Below are positions 60,504-64,000 of a stretch of 64,000 nucleotides of DNA, one piece after another. How positions within the stretch are numbered: position 1 is the stretch's first letter; every line of letters starts with the position of its first letter. Origin of the DNA: DATLLJ01 sp035537875 (GTDB taxonomy: Bacteria > Acidobacteriota > Vicinamibacteria > Vicinamibacterales > CAVVIG01); the NCBI GenBank assembly GCA_035537875.1, contig DATLLJ010000085.1, positions 1-64,000 of the forward strand. The letters are read 5' to 3'. The translations under genes and the position numbers were made by a program. The notes under the pieces were generated by a model that had not been told where the DNA came from, made no database searches, and saw only the letters and a list, made by a program, of their open reading frames with translations.

Positions 60504-61289
60504 ATGCGGAGTACGCGATTGACACGTAACCCCTCCTCGCCGGTGCGTTGGCTCGCGGCCGCAGTGGTCCTGCTCGTCTGCTTACCGAATCCTGCTGCCG
60601 CACAACGTCGAAATCGCGATGCCGGCGACAACGGTAACTCGGAGGGCCAGGCAGTTCCCCGGACTCAGGCGCGTGAGCCCGGATCCGATCCCCGACCGGC
60701 GCCCACCCCCGCGCCGGCGGAGACGCCACATCAGGAACCCAACCGCGCGCCGGCGCGGACGCCATCCCGAGTCGCCGAGCCGCCGGAACACGCTTCGGAA
60801 ACACAGAATGCAGGTGCAAGACCTCGGGAAGGGCGACCAGTGTCGGGGAGGGCAGTCCCGCGAGGCTCGGTCGCCTCTCCCGGTACTGACCTGGTGGTTG
60901 CTCCCATCTATCACGGCTATTGGCCGTGGAGCTACGGCAGCTTCGGCTTCGGTTACTACTACGGCGATTCCTACGGGCCGTATGGGTACTATCCGTTTGG
61001 CCCCTGGTACGGCTATGGGGGCTACGGACCTTACCCGCCCGCCGCCTACACCTACCCCGGCGGCTCGCTTCGGCTGAAGATCAAACCTCGCAACGGCCAG
61101 GTTTACGTGGACGGATACTTCGTGGGAGTCGTTGACGAATTCGACGGCATCTTCCAGCGCCTCCATCTGGAAGCGGGCCCGCATCGAATCGAGGTTCGGG
61201 TGCCTGGCTTCGAGACGCTCACGATCGACGTGCAGATCCGATGGGACGCCACGACCACCGTGGAGGATGAGCTGCGACGGAGTCCGTAG
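60504..61289 (+). CDS. Secreted PEGA-domain protein with Tyr/Gly-rich middle
   Basis: 261 residues. Signal peptide (WLAAAVVLLVCLPNPAAAQ), a Pro/Arg/Ala-rich low-complexity part (about 30-125), then a striking Tyr/Gly-rich stretch (YGSFGFGYYYGDSYGPYG..., about 140-175). The C-terminal ~70 residues form a PEGA domain (LRLKIKPRNGQVYVDGYFVG, EAGPHRIEVRVPGFETL). PEGA proteins are surface or S-layer-linked. ATG 60504 is chosen because it starts the signal peptide. Divergent from hslV; its stop lies 10 bp from that of the convergent APC permease. Confidence 0.85.
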   Translation: MRSTRLTRNPSSPVRWLAAAVVLLVCLPNPAAAQRRNRDAGDNGNSEGQAVPRTQAREPGSDPRPAPTPAPAETPHQEPNRAPARTPSRVAEPPEHASETQNAGARPREGRPVSGRAVPRGSVASPGTDLVVAPIYHGYWPWSYGSFGFGYYYGDSYGPYGYYPFGPWYGYGGYGPYPPAAYTYPGGSLRLKIKPRNGQVYVDGYFVGVVDEFDGIFQRLHLEAGPHRIEVRVPGFETLTIDVQIRWDATTTVEDELRRSP

Positions 61290-61299
61290 GCCTGCGACA

Positions 61300-62694
61300 T
61301 CAATCGCGCGCAGGAACGTTGCGCAGCGCAACCGGCGACTTTCTCCGCATCCACCAGTACACCGGAATGCCCGCGGCGATCACCGCGATGCCGGCCATCG
61401 AGGTCTGCGGCGTGCGCCAGATCTCGTTGCCGAGCACCAGCACGCTCATGAGCACGAACGTGCCTGGCGCCCAGGGATATCCCCAGGCCCGGAATGGCCG
61501 CACTTCGTCGGGCTGGCGGTGGCGCAGCACGAATACTGCGGCCACGGCGATTGCCGAGAAAAGCACGATGGCAAAGCCCGTATAGCTCACCAGCTGCGAC
61601 AGCGTGCCCGACAGCACCAGCACGCCGCTCCACAGCGCCTGAGCGATGATGGCGTGCGCCGGAACGTGGGACTTCGGATGGACAACCCCGGCAGAAGGCA
61701 GGAACACGCCGTCTCGGGCCATCGCGAAGTACACACGCGGGCCGGCTATCATCATCGCGCTGACGCTGGCCGCCATGCTGACGATCGAGAACGCGGCGAG
61801 CAGGCGCCCGGCGACCGTGCCGAACAGACGGTCAGCCACCGTATCCATCAGCGCGCCTCCAGGCGAGGCGAGCTCGGCGGGGGACAGCGCGTACAGAAAC
61901 AGCGCGTTCAGCGCGAGATAGATCGCGATCACCACCACCGTCCCAAGACCGAGCGCAATCGGAAGGTTCCGCTCGGGCGACCGGATCTCCTCGGCCAGAT
62001 ACGCGCCAGCGTTCCACCCCGAGTAAGTGAACATAATAGGGACGATCGCGAGCAGCAGTGGCGTCACCCCAATCGTTCCCGCGGCGACCATCTGGGCAGG
62101 CTCCCCCTGGCCGATGCTGAAGCCGAGCGCAACGAAGAGCACGAACGCCAGGACTTTGACGAGGGCGAGGGAGTTCTGGACCACTCGACCGGGGCCGAGC
62201 CCGCGCACGTGGACGAACGTCAACGCAGCGATCAGGGCCAGCGCGACGAGCGTCTGCCGCGACACAACCATCGGCACGAGCGGCAACGGGATCGTGAGCA
62301 GCGGCGTGGTGTCGGCGGCCGCCGGAACGAAACGGCCCGCATAGCCGGCAATCGCGATGGCGCCGGCCGCGATGGCGCCGGTAAAGCCAGCCACGAACGA
62401 CGTCCACCCGCTCAGGAACCCCGCCAGAGGACCATAGGCCTCGCGGAGGTACACGTACTCGCCGCCGGCGCGCGGGCGCAACGCGGCGAGCTCCGCATAT
62501 GCCATCGCGCCGGCGAACGCCAGCATGCCCCCGAGCACCCACGCGAAGAGCATCCCGCGGGCGTCTGAGACCAGGCTGGCCACGATGATCGGGACGAAGA
62601 AGATGCCTGTCCCAATTACGTTGGAGACGACGATGGCGGCCGCGTCCAGAGGACCCAGCCGCCGGTCGAGGGTTGGAGGAGTCGTGGCGCTCAC
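61300..62694 (-). CDS. APC family amino acid permease
   Basis: 464 residues with ~12 membrane helices. The N-terminal GPLDAAAIVVSNVIGTGIFF is the APC signature of helix 1 (Gly-rich GxGIF). AYAELAALRPRAGGEYVYLR and IMFTYSGWNAGAYLAEEIRSP also match APC amino acid transporters. Imports amino acids or polyamines by cation coupling or exchange. The start is GTG 62694 (MSATTPPT), 16 bp after the lipoprotein gene stop; the in-frame sequence further upstream belongs to that gene. Confidence 0.92.
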   Translation of the reverse strand: MSATTPPTLDRRLGPLDAAAIVVSNVIGTGIFFVPIIVASLVSDARGMLFAWVLGGMLAFAGAMAYAELAALRPRAGGEYVYLREAYGPLAGFLSGWTSFVAGFTGAIAAGAIAIAGYAGRFVPAAADTTPLLTIPLPLVPMVVSRQTLVALALIAALTFVHVRGLGPGRVVQNSLALVKVLAFVLFVALGFSIGQGEPAQMVAAGTIGVTPLLLAIVPIMFTYSGWNAGAYLAEEIRSPERNLPIALGLGTVVVIAIYLALNALFLYALSPAELASPGGALMDTVADRLFGTVAGRLLAAFSIVSMAASVSAMMIAGPRVYFAMARDGVFLPSAGVVHPKSHVPAHAIIAQALWSGVLVLSGTLSQLVSYTGFAIVLFSAIAVAAVFVLRHRQPDEVRPFRAWGYPWAPGTFVLMSVLVLGNEIWRTPQTSMAGIAVIAAGIPVYWWMRRKSPVALRNVPARD

Positions 62695-62710
62695 GCGCGC
62701 AGTACGGTGG

Positions 62711-63205
62711 TCATTGAGTAATGAGCTGCCGCTCGATCGGCACTTCCTTGACGTGCGTCCATTGCACCGACCCGTACTTCGCAACGAGCTTGACCATCGC
62801 ATCCACGAAGACCGAATTCCGCAGCATCTCGTCTCGCGGCTCGGTGCCGGTGTACCCCAGCGGCGATCTGAGCGTCAGAAGCGCCGTTGTCGCGCCGGGC
62901 GCAAGACCTTCCGAGCGGGTCACGGAAAGCAGGGTATTCCCCCACTCTGAATTCGTATCGGTGACCCGAAAGAAGCTGCCCATCATCTGAAGGCTGTTCA
63001 GGCCTTGGTCGGAAAGGTTCTTGATGGTGAAGGATACGCTCGGGACGAGCTTGTTCTTGCCGTCCACGATGCCGGCATCGAACCAGCCCGTGCTGACGAT
63101 CGTGATCTCCAGCCCCTGGCGAAGATCGACGGGGGGCCCGCCGCATCCGATAGCGAGCAGGGCCGACGCCAGAATCACCAGCCGACGGCGGAGGATGGCG
63201 CGCAT
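62711..63205 (-). CDS. Uncharacterised lipoprotein
   Basis: 164 residues with lipobox LLAIGC (Cys21). The mature part is a beta-rich domain resembling FxLYD-type or DUF2393-like folds: ITIVSTGWFDAG, VPSVSFTIKNLSDQGLNSLQ, ATTALLTLRSPLGYTG. The C-terminal segment (WTHVKEVPIERQL) is conserved in similar proteins I recall as hypothetical. It lies between the APC gene and the partial gene at the window edge, all read leftward. Confidence 0.7.
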   Translation of the reverse strand: MRAILRRRLVILASALLAIGCGGPPVDLRQGLEITIVSTGWFDAGIVDGKNKLVPSVSFTIKNLSDQGLNSLQMMGSFFRVTDTNSEWGNTLLSVTRSEGLAPGATTALLTLRSPLGYTGTEPRDEMLRNSVFVDAMVKLVAKYGSVQWTHVKEVPIERQLITQ

Positions 63206-63216
63206 CGGCGCCTATT

Positions 63217-64000
63217 CTAGAACACTCTCACCTCGATGCGCTTGAGTGCCTCTTCTCGAGGGATTTGCCGAGCTAGAAAGGCGGCGAGGTCCGATCCCCG
63301 CAACCGGATTATGAATGTCTGAGCATCGGTATCGGCCGGCGCCAGCGGCGGGCGGTCGTCGTTACGCCGGGCCGCGATGGTCAGCCACTCGGTCGGCTCG
63401 ACGCCGAGCGAGCCGCTGTGATCGAGGAGCGCGTCCATCAACGCACGCGTGACCTCGACCCGGTACGTCTCGTTGGGATTGGCCAGAATCGGATCGGACG
63501 CGGGCTTCGGATCGTCGACGGCCGCCGGACCGGTCGCGTTGCGGGAGCCGTCGGTGACCGGAGCGGCCGCTCGCGCCAGTAGCGCCGGGTTCATCTGCAG
63601 CTCGATACGCCTCAACGCCTGCTCCAGGTTGACGTCACCCGCCTCGCGGACGTGCGTCTGAAGCGCTTTGAGCGCACTCTCGAGCCCCAAGTCGTTCTGG
63701 TCGAGCGTACGGATGCTCCAGAGGACCGTGGTATCGAGCGACGGCACGACCACGTCGAAGAACATGCCGTACCCTTCGAGGCGGAACCCCCTCACCCGCG
63801 CGTTGTCGCTGATCAGCAGCTCGGTCGGTCCCACGGCCTGAAGACGATCGCGGATATTGGCGACACCGTGCTCCACGGCGCCCTCGAGCACACGTTCCAT
63901 CTGGCCGATCTGATACCGCAGCTGTCTGGTGCTGGCCGTGGCGCGGGGCGTCGCCGAGGTGAGCGTCGAAGCCGTCTGCGCCGACGTCGCCGGCGCGATC
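63217..64000 (-). CDS. Uncharacterised exported protein, 5' end beyond window
   Basis: At least 261 residues; the frame is open to the window edge, so the N-terminus is missing. The visible start (IAPATSAQTASTLTSATPRA) looks like the end of a signal peptide followed by a Thr/Ser/Ala linker. The rest is alpha/beta mixed (ELLISDNARVRGFRLEGYGM, VVVPSLDTTVLWSIR) ending FIIRLRGSDLAAFLARQIPR. An internal ATG at 63900 is unlikely to be the true start. Family not recognised; it lies 11 bp upstream of the lipoprotein gene and probably shares its transcript. Confidence 0.6.
   Translation of the reverse strand, partial: IAPATSAQTASTLTSATPRATASTRQLRYQIGQMERVLEGAVEHGVANIRDRLQAVGPTELLISDNARVRGFRLEGYGMFFDVVVPSLDTTVLWSIRTLDQNDLGLESALKALQTHVREAGDVNLEQALRRIELQMNPALLARAAAPVTDGSRNATGPAAVDDPKPASDPILANPNETYRVEVTRALMDALLDHSGSLGVEPTEWLTIAARRNDDRPPLAPADTDAQTFIIRLRGSDLAAFLARQIPREEALKRIEVRVF

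Overview
The window is GC-rich chromosomal DNA from a Gram-negative bacterium. It carries an RND pump, Omp85 and TamB-like envelope proteins, many lipoproteins, and both Clp/Lon and HslUV proteases. Several traits together suggest Acidobacteriota, probably a Vicinamibacteria-like lineage: a Ser/Thr kinase fused to a TolB-type propeller, DUF4136/DUF547/DUF3810 proteins, class II NrdJ, a two-gene biotin carboxylase/BCCP arrangement, and a palindromic repeat that translates as 'VRLKAD'. The taxonomy is inferred from gene style; there is no rRNA in the window.

Layout. 1-5.2 kb: RND efflux pump with its membrane-fusion lipoprotein, then a DUF4136 protein. 5.2-19 kb: a looser, accessory-like stretch. 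It holds several disrupted genes (FkbM methyltransferase remnant, frameshifted AAA kinase, frameshifted carboxypeptidase-regulatory protein, D12 DNA methylase core) among intact ones (GT39-like transferase, zincin lipoprotein, GIY-YIG protein, MBL hydrolase, truA, DUF3810, dienelactone hydrolase). It also has a three-gene unit of degenerate sigma-54-type regulator, 55-aa secreted peptide and GT4 glycosyltransferase. It ends at tRNA-Leu(UAG). 19-27.3 kb: the proteostasis/housekeeping run tig-clpP-clpX-lon-engB-rho-rpmE, with unusual 7- or 8-nt periodic repeats in its spacers. 27.3-31.1 kb: an exonuclease/helicase pair resembling MrfB/MrfA. 31.2-33.8 kb: a Ser/Thr kinase that carries an in-frame repeat insertion and an apparent internal deletion, followed by a 184-bp inverted-repeat element. 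33.7-36.9 kb: alpha/beta hydrolase-DUF547-SDR operon and small membrane proteins. 36.9-39.7 kb: class II ribonucleotide reductase with a NrdR-like box and a good sigma-70 promoter. 40-44.4 kb: proline-rich lipoprotein, sensor kinase and NtrC-type sigma-54 activator, with a strong sigma-54 promoter sequence at 40.14 kb that points at a hairpin-rich non-coding stretch. 44.4-60.3 kb: a CPBP protease, then a long leftward series hslV-hslU-lipoprotein-transaldolase-pccB-accC-BCCP-TamB-Omp85-SurA_N. 60.5-64 kb: a PEGA protein, an APC permease, a lipoprotein and a partial gene cut by the window edge.

Functional picture. The central block couples nascent-chain folding (trigger factor) with ClpXP and Lon proteolysis, ribosome assembly (EngB, L31) and transcription termination (Rho). 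The 45-55 kb block joins acyl-CoA carboxylation to outer-membrane assembly through tightly overlapping genes. The two-component system at 40.9-44.2 kb is the obvious candidate to fire the nearby sigma-54 promoter sequences. Several disrupted genes differ from an intact frame by a single base, one of them in a T homopolymer, so assembly or read error must be excluded before they are called true pseudogenes.
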